Of a stretch of 37,026 nt of DNA, positions 25,967 to 34,261 are shown in pieces. The DNA comes from Hyphomicrobiales bacterium (lineage in GTDB: Bacteria; Pseudomonadota; Alphaproteobacteria; Rhizobiales; Rhizobiaceae). The notes beneath the pieces were generated by a model. The model searched no databases. It saw only the letters and a list, made by a program, of their open reading frames with translations, and was not told where the DNA came from. A program made the position numbers and the translations under genes. The stretch covers positions 1 to 37,026 of the forward strand of contig JAAEMP010000022.1 of assembly GCA_024225445.1 (NCBI GenBank). Direction: 5' to 3'. Position 1 is the first letter of the stretch. The number at the start of each line of letters is the position of its first letter.

Positions 25967-27808
25967 CTATACCCCCGCCTGATCAACAACGATAGCGTCG
26001 TACACACAGGTTTGCCGGCAAAGATCGCAACCGGTACAGGCAGCGGTATCAATTGTCACCCAGGCTCTCTCAAACGGGGAGCCGGATTTTCGTATCTCGG
26101 TCTCGCGGCGCGTAACATTGATTGCCGGACATCCGACCTTCAGGCAATTTGCGCAACCCGAGCAGTTTTCGTCAATAACCCTGAATGCCGGTTTGCGTTC
26201 GAATTGATCGATTAAAACACAGGGCTTGTTGGTGATGATCACTGATGTCTCGGGTTGGGCGATTTCCTGTTTGATCAGTTTATAAAGCGACGGCATCTCA
26301 TAGGGATCGACAGTGTGGATGCGTTCTGGATTCACACCCAGCGCTTCGCACAGTTTCAGGAAGTCAACTTTCGGAGTAGCCGCACCATATATGTCTCTGC
26401 CAGTTCCGGCATGATCCTGACCGCCGGTCATGCCGGTTGTTGAGTTGTCCAGCAGCAACACTGTCACATTGCCGTGGTTGTAGTTTATTTCCAGCAGGCC
26501 CTGCATGCCCATATGCAGGAAGGTAGAATCGCCGATAACCGAAATGATTGCCTTGTTCTTGTCGGCCTCAACGCGACCCAAATCCATACCCAGCGCCATT
26601 CCCATCGACGCTCCCATCGAGATCGTTGTGTCCAGTGCGCGCCACGGATGGCCGGCGCCAAGCGTATAGCACCCGATATCGCCGACAATGGTCGCCTTTT
26701 TGGTCAGTTTCGACAGGCAATAAAATGGCGGGAGATGCGGACAACCGACGCACATGGAAGGTGGACGCGGGAAAACCGAAGGCACTTTTTCTGCCTCACC
26801 GGCCTTCGCACCGTTTAGCAAAACATCGACACCACTGGAAATGATGTGAGGTTGCAATTCGCCACAACGGGGCAGAATATCTTTGCCATGGCACCTGATA
26901 CCTGCCGCCTTGAGGGTATTTTCGACCAGTGGCTCGGTTTCTTCGACCACCAGCAGATTGTCCACCGTTTCGCCGAAATCGCGGATTTTCTCGACCGGAA
27001 CCGGATGGGAAAAACCCAGTTTCAGAATTGGCGCATCGGGAAAAGCTTCGCGGACATGCATGAATGCCGGACCTGATGCGACAAAACCAATTGTCTTGTC
27101 ATTGCCTTCGATAACCGGATTCCAGGATGTTTCTTCACTGAGAAGGGCCAATTGATCATCGCGCTCGAATTGGTGTTTCTGGCGCTCCCTGGCGTGCGCT
27201 GGAATCATAACCCAGTGAGCGGGATCACGTTCGAACTTCTTTCCGTCAGGTTTGAGGCGTTCGCCAAGCTGTACCAGCCCCTTGACATGGCAAATGCGCG
27301 TGGTCATGCGGACTATCACCGGAGTCGCGTATTTTTCCGATAAACTGAAAGCATCCTTGATCATATCGTGCGCTTCCTGACTGTCGGAAGGCTCGAAAAC
27401 AGGAAGGTGGGCGAAGCGTCCCCAATAGCGGGTATCCTGCTCGTTCTGCGATGATGAAAAGCCGACATCGTCGGCAACAGCAATTACCAGGCCGCCTCTG
27501 ACGCCGCTCAAGGTCAACGACATCAGCGCGTCGGCAGCCACGTTGACGCCGACATGCTTCATGCAGCAAAAGGCGCGTGAGCCCGCGATGGAAGCACCAA
27601 TGGCAACCTCCAGCGAGGTTTTCTCATTGACTGACCAGTGAGCGTGAATATCGTCGTAGGTTGCCAGGTTTTCCAGGATTTCTGTCGATGGAGTGCCGGG
27701 ATAGGCACACGCGACCCGGACACCCGACTCCCAGACAGCACGGGCAACCGCTTCATTACCGGACATAAGGACTTTTTCTTCGGAGGGCAGTTTGTAGGTA
27801 ATATTCAT
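25967..27808 (-). CDS. iorA: indolepyruvate:ferredoxin oxidoreductase, alpha subunit
   Basis: A 613-residue thiamine-diphosphate enzyme from the ATG at 27808, which follows a GGAAAATCTC site. The frame is open to a TTG at 27904, but the extra 32 residues are not family-like. Landmarks: VACAYPGTPSTEILE near the N-terminus, CVGCPHLPPFYCL in the middle, the ThDP motif GDIGCYTLG with GDSTFLHMG, and a C-terminal 2x[4Fe-4S] ferredoxin domain with CSGCANCLKVGCP and CTGCDLCRQTC. The subunit is complete. It is divergently transcribed from an Lrp/AsnC-type regulator, a common arrangement for ior operons. Confidence 0.95.
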   Translation of the reverse strand: MNITYKLPSEEKVLMSGNEAVARAVWESGVRVACAYPGTPSTEILENLATYDDIHAHWSVNEKTSLEVAIGASIAGSRAFCCMKHVGVNVAADALMSLTLSGVRGGLVIAVADDVGFSSSQNEQDTRYWGRFAHLPVFEPSDSQEAHDMIKDAFSLSEKYATPVIVRMTTRICHVKGLVQLGERLKPDGKKFERDPAHWVMIPAHARERQKHQFERDDQLALLSEETSWNPVIEGNDKTIGFVASGPAFMHVREAFPDAPILKLGFSHPVPVEKIRDFGETVDNLLVVEETEPLVENTLKAAGIRCHGKDILPRCGELQPHIISSGVDVLLNGAKAGEAEKVPSVFPRPPSMCVGCPHLPPFYCLSKLTKKATIVGDIGCYTLGAGHPWRALDTTISMGASMGMALGMDLGRVEADKNKAIISVIGDSTFLHMGMQGLLEINYNHGNVTVLLLDNSTTGMTGGQDHAGTGRDIYGAATPKVDFLKLCEALGVNPERIHTVDPYEMPSLYKLIKQEIAQPETSVIITNKPCVLIDQFERKPAFRVIDENCSGCANCLKVGCPAINVTRRETEIRKSGSPFERAWVTIDTAACTGCDLCRQTCVYDAIVVDQAGV

Positions 27809-27989
27809 CTGAGATTTTCCAATATCTGATTTCACCCTCCAGACGACATGATGTATTGGTTTTGGTTGCGTGTCCCGTTCGCCATGCCGGTATTTCCCGG
27901 GCAACGTGCGAGTTCACGACCATTGTTGACCTCGTGCCAAATCGGGCGTCGATTCCTGCAAGTTCAATATGTCACGCCTTCATAGTAAA

Positions 27990-28040
27990 ATTTACGCAAA
28001 CTGCTGGTTTTTTTTTGCCAATTTGAGCAAATTTGTGCAA
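27990..28040 (+). promoter_or_regulatory. helically phased decamer repeats, likely Lrp/AsnC sites
   Basis: ATTTGAGCAA and ATTTGTGCAA are in direct tandem at 28021-28030 and 28031-28040, and a third copy, ATTTACGCAA, is at 27990-27999, exactly 31 bp upstream. All lie on one face of the helix, between the divergent iorA and lrp-type genes. A GCAAAC at 28090 may be a fourth half-site. Confidence 0.5.
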
Positions 28041-28206
28041 AAATAGATATGTTAGTGCGTAATTGTGGCATTTCACTATTAAAACTGCGGCAAACTAGCG
28101 AATACCCGAGGTGTTTGAGTCTGCAGGTTTTTTTGTGATCCGTCTTTGCAGGCTCAAATTCTTGGGGCTCAAATCGTCAAACCCTAATTGCCAACAGGAA
28201 TACAGT

Positions 28207-28674
28207 ATGGAAACGCTTGATGAATTCGATAAAAAAATCCTGGCAGCTCTGCAAAAGGACGGCCGTTTGGCCAGTCATAAACTGGCCGAAGTAACCGCCC
28301 TGTCGGCTTCGCAATGCGCACGTCGACGCCAACGGCTTGAACAACAAGGGATCATTAAATCCTATCGCGCGTGCCTGTCGAAACAAAAGGTGGGGCTAGG
28401 GATATCGGCGTTCATTCAGGTTTCACTCAATAATCAGGAACAACAGGAAATCTCCGACTTCTGCCGCCTGTTGGAGACCAATTCATCGATTTTGGAGGCA
28501 TGCAAATTAACGGGCCCGACAGATTTTCTCTTGCGGGTGGTCATGGCCGACCTTGACGAGATGAATAATCTAATCAGTGACATCCTGTTGCCGCATCCTT
28601 CCGTGTCACACGTCCAGTCACATATAGTGCTGGAATGGCTGAAGGAAGACAGCGTGCTACCCGTTGGCAATTGA
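28207..28674 (+). CDS. Lrp/AsnC-family transcriptional regulator
   Basis: A 155-residue regulator from the ATG at 28207, preceded by an AGGA site; the frame is open further upstream but those residues are not family-like. LDEFDKKILAALQKDGR leads into the helix-turn-helix (about 22-45, ending SASQCARRRQRLE). The RAM ligand-binding domain follows (about 60-150), with TGPTDFLLRVVM matching the effector-binding signature. It is divergent from iorAB and probably controls it in response to an amino or keto acid. Confidence 0.93.
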   Translation: METLDEFDKKILAALQKDGRLASHKLAEVTALSASQCARRRQRLEQQGIIKSYRACLSKQKVGLGISAFIQVSLNNQEQQEISDFCRLLETNSSILEACKLTGPTDFLLRVVMADLDEMNNLISDILLPHPSVSHVQSHIVLEWLKEDSVLPVGN

Positions 28675-29101
28675 ATAGCTTCTAAGCAACCTTCGCCATA
28701 TTGAATTATTTGAGTTCATTTAAACTGCGTCGGTACCCAGGCATTGATCCAGATCCTAATAGTCCGTTGTTGGTGAATACCTGCCCAACTGATGAAATTT
28801 TGGCATATTCATTATTACGGCAACATCCGATATTCTTGCTATGATCAAATTCGCTGCGATCAGGTATCGGATGCGGCCGCGAAATAAGCATGCCGGGTTT
28901 ATCTCGGATGGGCAAACCCGGAACACTAATTTCGGATTATTCAGATATCAAAAGAAATGAGCTCATATCGGATATGACAGTGATATCGCAATAAGGACAA
29001 GGTGAGGGCAAACCAGTGAGCAACATTTACCCAATCCAGAAGTTCCCCAAACAAAAAAGCTGCCGGAAAGACTGCATTTAATGTGTATTCGTATGAGTGG
29101 A
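28675..29101. other. intergenic region
   Basis: About 430 bp between convergent genes. I find no gene, strong hairpin or repeat. Confidence 0.4.
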
Positions 29102-30034
29102 TTAAGCCACCGCAGCAGGTTTACGTTTTCTGCGCCAGCCGATCAACCCCATAACAGTCAGACCGGTGCCGAAGAGTGGCAGGGCTGCCGGGATAGGAAC
29201 TGGCGACACACTGGGCGACACACTGGCAGTGAAATTCGCACTTCCAAAGTCCTGAACTAGTAGATTGTTATTGCTCGCCGACGCTTTCGTCTTATTCCGC
29301 AGATTAAAAAAGTACCTTTCACCAGCCAAAAGCGTTAAAGTTAAGCCTATGGTACCAGTATCAGAGGTGTTGCTGCTGTGATTAGTGCTAACATCAATTA
29401 ACTCTTCTGGATTGAATGGGTTCCCGGTTTCTCTCAACAACTGGACAGAGAAAAAGTCTACCGTGCTGAGCCCCCCACCATCGCTGCCAGCCCAGTCGCC
29501 CGATATAGTGAGGCTTGTATCGGTATCGGTAGTTAATTCAAAATCAAGCCCGCCGTCGACCGAGACCGAAGGTGGACACGTTCCCAGGGTTGGATTGAGG
29601 ACACACTCGGCTGTCGCGCTAACCAACAGATCGAAATCGAAACCAGAATTGGAGAAATTGCCAACAATAGATCCCTGTCCGCGGCCAGAATACACACGGC
29701 CACCTGTTCCTCCTGTCAAATCACCACTATCGATCGAATAGGACAACGCGCCGCCGATAACCGTACCAGTTTCCGTCCTGTCTGCAGCGTTGGAAGGAAC
29801 AGCAAGATTGGTCCCATTGTAGGAAAGAGTGGTGTCAAAATTTGAAAAATTAAGACCAATGGCTTGTGCCGACCCCGGCGCTACCATGAATGCTACGCCA
29901 AAAGCTAAAGTTCGAAACCACACAGGCACTTTCCTGTTATTGACAATTAGCCCTTTAGCTCCTGCTCCCTGAATTTTAACCGGGTGTGCATCAGGCAATT
30001 TTCTTATTTCGATCTTTGCTTTTTTGTCTGTCAT
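29102..30034 (-). CDS. exported protein with PEP-CTERM-type (VPLPA-like) sorting tail
   Basis: A 310-residue secreted protein. An unusually long charged N-region of about 36 residues precedes the hydrophobic signal segment (WFRTLAFGVAFMVA), with a likely cut after SAQA. The mature part is rich in Gly, Ser, Thr and Asp and low in Cys. The C-terminus has the tripartite sorting signal: VPIPAALPLFGTG, a hydrophobic stretch, and the basic end GWRRKRKPA. Such proteins are cleaved by an exosortase and often go to the surface with exopolysaccharide. No exosortase gene is in the window. A GGGAA site precedes the ATG. Confidence 0.88.
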   Translation of the reverse strand: MTDKKAKIEIRKLPDAHPVKIQGAGAKGLIVNNRKVPVWFRTLAFGVAFMVAPGSAQAIGLNFSNFDTTLSYNGTNLAVPSNAADRTETGTVIGGALSYSIDSGDLTGGTGGRVYSGRGQGSIVGNFSNSGFDFDLLVSATAECVLNPTLGTCPPSVSVDGGLDFELTTDTDTSLTISGDWAGSDGGGLSTVDFFSVQLLRETGNPFNPEELIDVSTNHSSNTSDTGTIGLTLTLLAGERYFFNLRNKTKASASNNNLLVQDFGSANFTASVSPSVSPVPIPAALPLFGTGLTVMGLIGWRRKRKPAAVA

Positions 30035-30180
30035 TTCCCAAATCCTCAGTATTGATTATCATTACCAAACCAGCAAAATATCTAACTTTAATTCGCTATA
30101 CTTCAAAAATTTCCCATTTTAAGTCAATTTTGTTCACCGTTAGATTCGACCGAAATCCATTTTATTGGGTATTATTATAT

Positions 30181-30267
30181 TTTGCACTTTGTAGACTACG
30201 CCACATTACATGTGCTAAAGAGGAGGTCAATAAACGATTTTGCACGCATGATTGTGCGTTTTTGCAC
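30181..30267 (+). promoter_or_regulatory. TTTGCACG repeats upstream of the LysR gene
   Basis: TTTGCACG occurs at 30238-30245 and again at 30260-30267, with an inverted GTGCG between them at 30254-30258; a further TTTGCAC is at 30181-30187. This arrangement suits a LysR-type operator, and the site lies 28-57 bp before the start codon. Confidence 0.35.
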
Positions 30268-30294
30268 GTTACTTCTGGCATAGAGGGGAACCCG

Positions 30295-31143
30295 ATGAAT
30301 TGGCATGATCTGAGTGTCGTACTGACGGTTGCCCGCGAAGGGTCATTCACCGGTGCAGCCAAAGTCTTAAAGGTGGCACACACAACAATCGGCCGCCGCA
30401 TTTCTGATATCGAAGAAAAGATCGACGCAAAATTGTTCATGCGCACCAGATCGACGTGTATTCCAACCGACAATTGTCTGGAAATTATCGCATCTATAGA
30501 GCGGATGGAAACGGAAGCCATATCGATTGGGGCTCATTTTCAAAACTATGATGAAGCACCGCGCGGTATGGTAAAGATTGCGACAATGCCGTGGATAATT
30601 CAGTATATTATTGCCCCTGCCTTGCCGAGTCTTACCGCCGCGTATCCGGGAATCGAGATTCAGTTCATCTCCGGCGCGCGCGCGCGCAGTATAACCGCAC
30701 ATGAGACAGATATTTCCCTGCGTTTCGAGCTGCCACCACGCGACAAAGAGAAATCACTGGATCTGGCTCAAATACCCTATTCAATTTATGCAACTGACGT
30801 GGAGGCCCCGGAAAAGTTGAAATGGGCTACTTATTGGGTGGATTCACTTAACTCTCATCCAAACAGGTGGCTGCAGACAAAAAAGGGGGTAACAGAGGAA
30901 ATTGGCTTTCGTGCCAATGATGCCGCTTTGGTCATGGCGGTCATTCGCTCCGGTGTGGCAAAAGGCCTGATTCCTAACCTTCTGGGCGACAAAGAAACTA
31001 ATCTCGTACGTCTTTCTGGTCCGGCGCCCGAGATTGTCAGAACCATGTATCTGATTTATCACCCCGATATGCGATATCTGGCGCGGATAAACGCCGTTAT
31101 TTCGTGGCTGGAGGGGGTTTTCAAAGAAGCCGTATTGAACTGA
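30295..31143 (+). CDS. LysR-family transcriptional regulator
   Basis: A 282-residue regulator from the ATG at 30295, preceded by a GAGGGG site; an in-frame extension back to 29986 is not LysR-like. The helix-turn-helix lies at about 18-40 (SFTGAAKVLKVAHTTIGRRISDIE), and the periplasmic-binding-like effector domain from about 90 begins GMVKIATMPWI. The effector and targets are unknown. The divergent neighbour is the PEP-CTERM gene, 260 bp away, and is a possible target. Confidence 0.9.
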   Translation: MNWHDLSVVLTVAREGSFTGAAKVLKVAHTTIGRRISDIEEKIDAKLFMRTRSTCIPTDNCLEIIASIERMETEAISIGAHFQNYDEAPRGMVKIATMPWIIQYIIAPALPSLTAAYPGIEIQFISGARARSITAHETDISLRFELPPRDKEKSLDLAQIPYSIYATDVEAPEKLKWATYWVDSLNSHPNRWLQTKKGVTEEIGFRANDAALVMAVIRSGVAKGLIPNLLGDKETNLVRLSGPAPEIVRTMYLIYHPDMRYLARINAVISWLEGVFKEAVLN

Positions 31144-31227
31144 CTGGACCCTTAACCGGTTACAGGAAACTTCATATATCACCCGATTTGTGAAACAATG
31201 GCCGCTACCAAAGATTTGGTCACATTG

Positions 31228-31326
31228 GGCTGATTTTGATGAAAAAATCGGATACTGTCACCGGCAATGAAATTCCTAATACTTCTGTCCCAAATCTGGC
31301 GAATAGCCTTTTTCATCAAAATCGGC
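31228..31326. repeat. inverted repeat after the LysR gene
   Basis: GATTTTGATGAAAAA near 31232-31246 and its reverse complement TTTTTCATCAAAATC at 31309-31323 are separated by about 60 bp. It may be a terminator-like structure or the ends of a decayed short element. Confidence 0.4.
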
Positions 31327-31349
31327 ACTGCTGAGGTAAAACAGGTGTT

Positions 31350-31497
31350 TATAGCAGAGCGTCTTTATTTTGATTCAGTTTTGATTTTTTTTCGCTCACG
31401 GCTATTCGGGCTTGCGCCCGACCTCCGCGGGGCGGCGCACAGGCACCGGTCGCTTTTCGCTCCTGATTGCATGATCATTTTAAAGGCATTCTGCTAT
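31350..31497. mobile_element. short inverted-repeat element, copy B
   Basis: An inverted, longer and more diverged copy of the element at 24391-24516. Read on the minus strand it has ATAGCAGAATGCCTTTAAA, then GAGCGAAAAGCGACCGG and AAGCCCGAATAGCCGTGAGC. The far end, TATAGCAGAGCGTC, is a diverged terminal inverted repeat. A second TATAGCAGA-like boundary and extra T-rich sequence explain the greater length. No gene is encoded. Confidence 0.7.
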
Positions 31498-31571
31498 GGT
31501 AATTATATGGACTATTCCCGATTATGGGTTAAATGCTTGACCAATGGCAGCAATAACTGTGTTCACAAACT

Positions 31572-31753
31572 CTAGAACAGGCTGATAATTTCAGCCCGCA
31601 ATTCATCCAGACCATCATGTTTGTGTGAAGATGTCGCCAGAACAACCGGATAGGAGGCGGGCGCTTGACAAGCTGCGCTTTGACCACATTGATCATTTCC
31701 AGTGCATCCAGGTTATTTTTCCTTAGTCCATGATGCCCTTTAATCAGCACAAA
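31572..31753 (-). pseudogene. engB: decayed, inverted 3' fragment of engB
   Basis: Read on the minus strand, this matches codons 138-223 of the intact engB at 7563-8234, including the stop codon. Conserved blocks are FVLI..HHGL..NNLD.LEM, VKAQLVKRP and, after a frameshift, [13 protein letters not shown]. It has lost 78 nt (codons 159-184); in the intact gene the deleted piece is flanked by direct repeats TGCTCGAT at 8032 and 8110, so slippage is a likely cause. A single A missing in the KRPAS region shifts the frame. It has no G1-G4 motifs and cannot be functional. It sits at the argB side of the accessory block, inverted relative to the intact gene. Confidence 0.88.
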
Positions 31754-31966
31754 TTGAGCAAGTGGTTAAAGGGCAGAATAGATCAGATGGCTCACCGTCC
31801 AGAGTTGACTGCCTCAGAATTGGAGCAAACTTCTGAGTGTTTTAGAAAAGAGGCGACAGAGTTCATTTGCAAATGGCGCGTGTTTACAGGATGATGATCG
31901 ATGCAATTGCGTGTTGTGCGGTTTATCGCTAAATATGATTCTCAATTTATTTGAGAGTGGAATTTT

Positions 31967-32896
31967 ATGAGCAGTCAGGACAAGGACATGCATGACGGCA
32001 CTGAGCACGATTATGATGCCAGGGGAGTAATGGAAGCGAAAATTCTGGCTCAGGCGCTACCCTATATGCAGCGTTATGCGGGAAAATCCATTGTCATCAA
32101 ATATGGCGGCCATGCAATGGGAGATGAAGAACTCTCGCGTGCCTTTTGCAGTGATGTGGCACTGATCAAGCAATCCGGCGTTAACCCGGTTGTTGTTCAT
32201 GGCGGCGGACCGCAAATCGCCAGAATGCTGGAACGCGTCGGCATCAAGTCTGAATTCAAGGGCGGTTTGCGTGTCACCGACAAGCAGACGGTGGAGGTGG
32301 TTGAAATGGTGCTGGCCGGCTCGATCAACAAATCAATTGTCGCCTCAATGAATGCCCAGGGTGCCCGCGCGGTTGGACTTTGCGGCAAAGACGGCAACAT
32401 GGTTCTGGTGGAAAAAGCAACGCGGACTATTATCGATCCGGATTCAAATATCGAGAAAGTTGTCGATCTGGGATTTGTTGGCGAGCCCAAAAACATTGAC
32501 CGGGATGTACTGGATATGGTGATCAAAAGTGGCCTTGTTCCGGTCATTGCGCCGGTCAGCTTTGGTGCGGACGGTAACACCTATAATGTCAACGCCGATA
32601 CTTTTGCTGGAGCTATTTCGGGTGCACTGGACACAACGAGGTTGTTGTTCCTGACTGACGTTTCCGGTGTTCTGGATAAAAATGGCAAACTGATCAAGGA
32701 ATTGTGCGTCGATGAAGCCAGATCGCTGATGGAAGACGGCACCATTTCAGGCGGCATGATTCCAAAAGTTGAAACCTGCATTCATGCGCTGGAAAAAGGT
32801 GTTGAAGGCGTAGTCATCCTGAACGGCAAACGTCCCCATGCTGTATTGCTGGAACTGTTCACCGAACATGGTGCGGGCACGCTGATTGTTAACTAG
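31967..32896 (+). CDS. argB: acetylglutamate kinase
   Basis: A 309-residue amino-acid kinase that phosphorylates N-acetyl-L-glutamate in arginine synthesis. Motifs: [12 protein letters not shown] near the N-terminus, VVHGGGPQI, a substrate segment [16 protein letters not shown], and [14 protein letters not shown]. All expected regions are present and the length is normal. A GAGTGGA site precedes the ATG, and a 6-bp hairpin (TCTCAA/TTGAGA, 31940-31956) overlaps this site and could limit initiation. In related genomes it directly follows engB. Confidence 0.97.
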   Translation: MSSQDKDMHDGTEHDYDARGVMEAKILAQALPYMQRYAGKSIVIKYGGHAMGDEELSRAFCSDVALIKQSGVNPVVVHGGGPQIARMLERVGIKSEFKGGLRVTDKQTVEVVEMVLAGSINKSIVASMNAQGARAVGLCGKDGNMVLVEKATRTIIDPDSNIEKVVDLGFVGEPKNIDRDVLDMVIKSGLVPVIAPVSFGADGNTYNVNADTFAGAISGALDTTRLLFLTDVSGVLDKNGKLIKELCVDEARSLMEDGTISGGMIPKVETCIHALEKGVEGVVILNGKRPHAVLLELFTEHGAGTLIVN

Positions 32897-32951
32897 AGTA
32901 CTTCCGGTTATCAATGACACTTTGACTGAAAGTGCTCTTAAAGGTCGATAA

Positions 32952-33653
32952 ATGAAACAGACATTTTCACATATATCCGACTGGGTTTTTGATCTTGATA
33001 ACACGTTATATCCGAGCCATTGCAATCTGTTTGCCCAAATGGACGTGCGCATAACCCATTATGTCATGCAGGTGATCGACAAGGAATTTGTCGAAGCCAG
33101 GAAGTGGCAAAAGCATTATTACCGCGAATATGGCACAACGCTTCGCGGCCTGATGAGCGAACATGGTGTAGATCCGCATCACTACCTGAACGACGTGCAT
33201 GACATCGATTATTCCTCAATCCCGGCAAACAGGGAACTTGGCAAGCTGATCAAGGCGCTGCCGGGACGAAAACACATTTTTACAAATGGCGATGTCCCCC
33301 ATGCCGAACGCACACTGGCGGCATTGGAAATTGATGAAAGTTTTGACAGGATTTTTGATATTACCCACGCAGACTTTATCCCGAAGCCCGAGCGCGGGCC
33401 CTATGACACGTTTCTTGAAAACCATGATATCAACCCGAAATCCGCGGCGATGTTTGAAGACCTGCCCCGCAATCTGGAGGTTCCAAAGGAAATGGGAATG
33501 TCTACTGTCCTGGTGGTTGCCGCCGAAAAGGAAGCGAATCCCAGGGAGGGTTGGGAACTCGATGGCAAGCATGACGAACACATAGATTTTGTCAGTGACA
33601 ATTTAAATCATTTTATTTCGGAGATTGTGGAAATATTGAAAGTATCATCCTGA
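32952..33653 (+). CDS. HAD-family pyrimidine 5'-nucleotidase
   Basis: A 233-residue HAD hydrolase of the SDT1-like subgroup. Motif I is VFDLDNTLYP with the nucleophile Asp, motif II IFTNGD, the motif III lysine lies in FIPKPE, and motif IV is MFEDLPRNLEVPKEMGM. It would remove phosphate from UMP or CMP-type nucleotides. It follows argB by 55 bp on the same strand, the usual place for this gene in the group. Confidence 0.93.
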   Translation: MKQTFSHISDWVFDLDNTLYPSHCNLFAQMDVRITHYVMQVIDKEFVEARKWQKHYYREYGTTLRGLMSEHGVDPHHYLNDVHDIDYSSIPANRELGKLIKALPGRKHIFTNGDVPHAERTLAALEIDESFDRIFDITHADFIPKPERGPYDTFLENHDINPKSAAMFEDLPRNLEVPKEMGMSTVLVVAAEKEANPREGWELDGKHDEHIDFVSDNLNHFISEIVEILKVSS

Positions 33654-33898
33654 TTTTGAACATATCACGGCCTAAAGCGTGTCGCGTCCAATAGGGTTCA
33701 TTTGACCAGTTTTCATTTATGTTATTGATTTTTTTATGAAATTTACGACCAGCGTCGAATTGATAATAGCCCGATAGAAAAATGGCTGGACATTAGCATC
33801 TCCAGCCAAACCTGGTACGTGGTATCTGTTGATGTAATTTCATTCGTACAGGTGACACTGGTTAACAGGCCCAGAGACCCCGGGGAAATGAATTCGGA
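33654..33898. other. intergenic region
   Basis: About 245 bp with no gene. It holds the sequence AAAGCGTGTCGCGTCC (33673-33688), which has the look of a dispersed short repeat, but no second copy is present in the window. Confidence 0.35.
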
Positions 33899-34096
33899 TC
33901 AGTGTTTGATGTCGGTCGGATGCCAGCTCAATGGTGTATCAAGCAACTCACCTTCAAAAACCAGTTGGCCTTGACCTGCCAAAACCTGCCCCATTGAATG
34001 GATTGCCGGATGAGAAATAACTTTCGCATCACAATTTTCAGTGTGAATCGAAGCTATCGGCAAATGTTCCCTGTGCAATTCATTTCTGGTCATCAT
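33899..34096 (-). CDS. possible small hypothetical protein
   Basis: From the double ATG at 34096, preceded by AGGGAAAAT, the frame gives 65 residues (MMTRNELHREHLPIASIH..., ending SWHPTDIKH). It is hydrophilic with no signal or helix, and I recognise no family. The frame extends upstream to 34195, but that part lacks support. Confidence 0.4.
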   Translation of the reverse strand: MMTRNELHREHLPIASIHTENCDAKVISHPAIHSMGQVLAGQGQLVFEGELLDTPLSWHPTDIKH

Positions 34097-34261
34097 ATTT
34101 TCCCTGTTACCTTTACCATGTGGGAGCCAATTGTGGCACTTTAAAGAAAGGATAAAGGAGATTTCCAGGCAATAATGTGTATTTGTGCACACCACGTTAA
34201 TTTTGTGTGAATTTCACTATATATGGTAGATATTCTATCAACCGCCGCTATGTACGGTAAA

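Noticed and set aside
33673-33688. AAAGCGTGTCGCGTCC as a dispersed repeat or binding site
   Set aside because: It looks familiar from this bacterial group, but only one copy is in the window, so it cannot be supported here.
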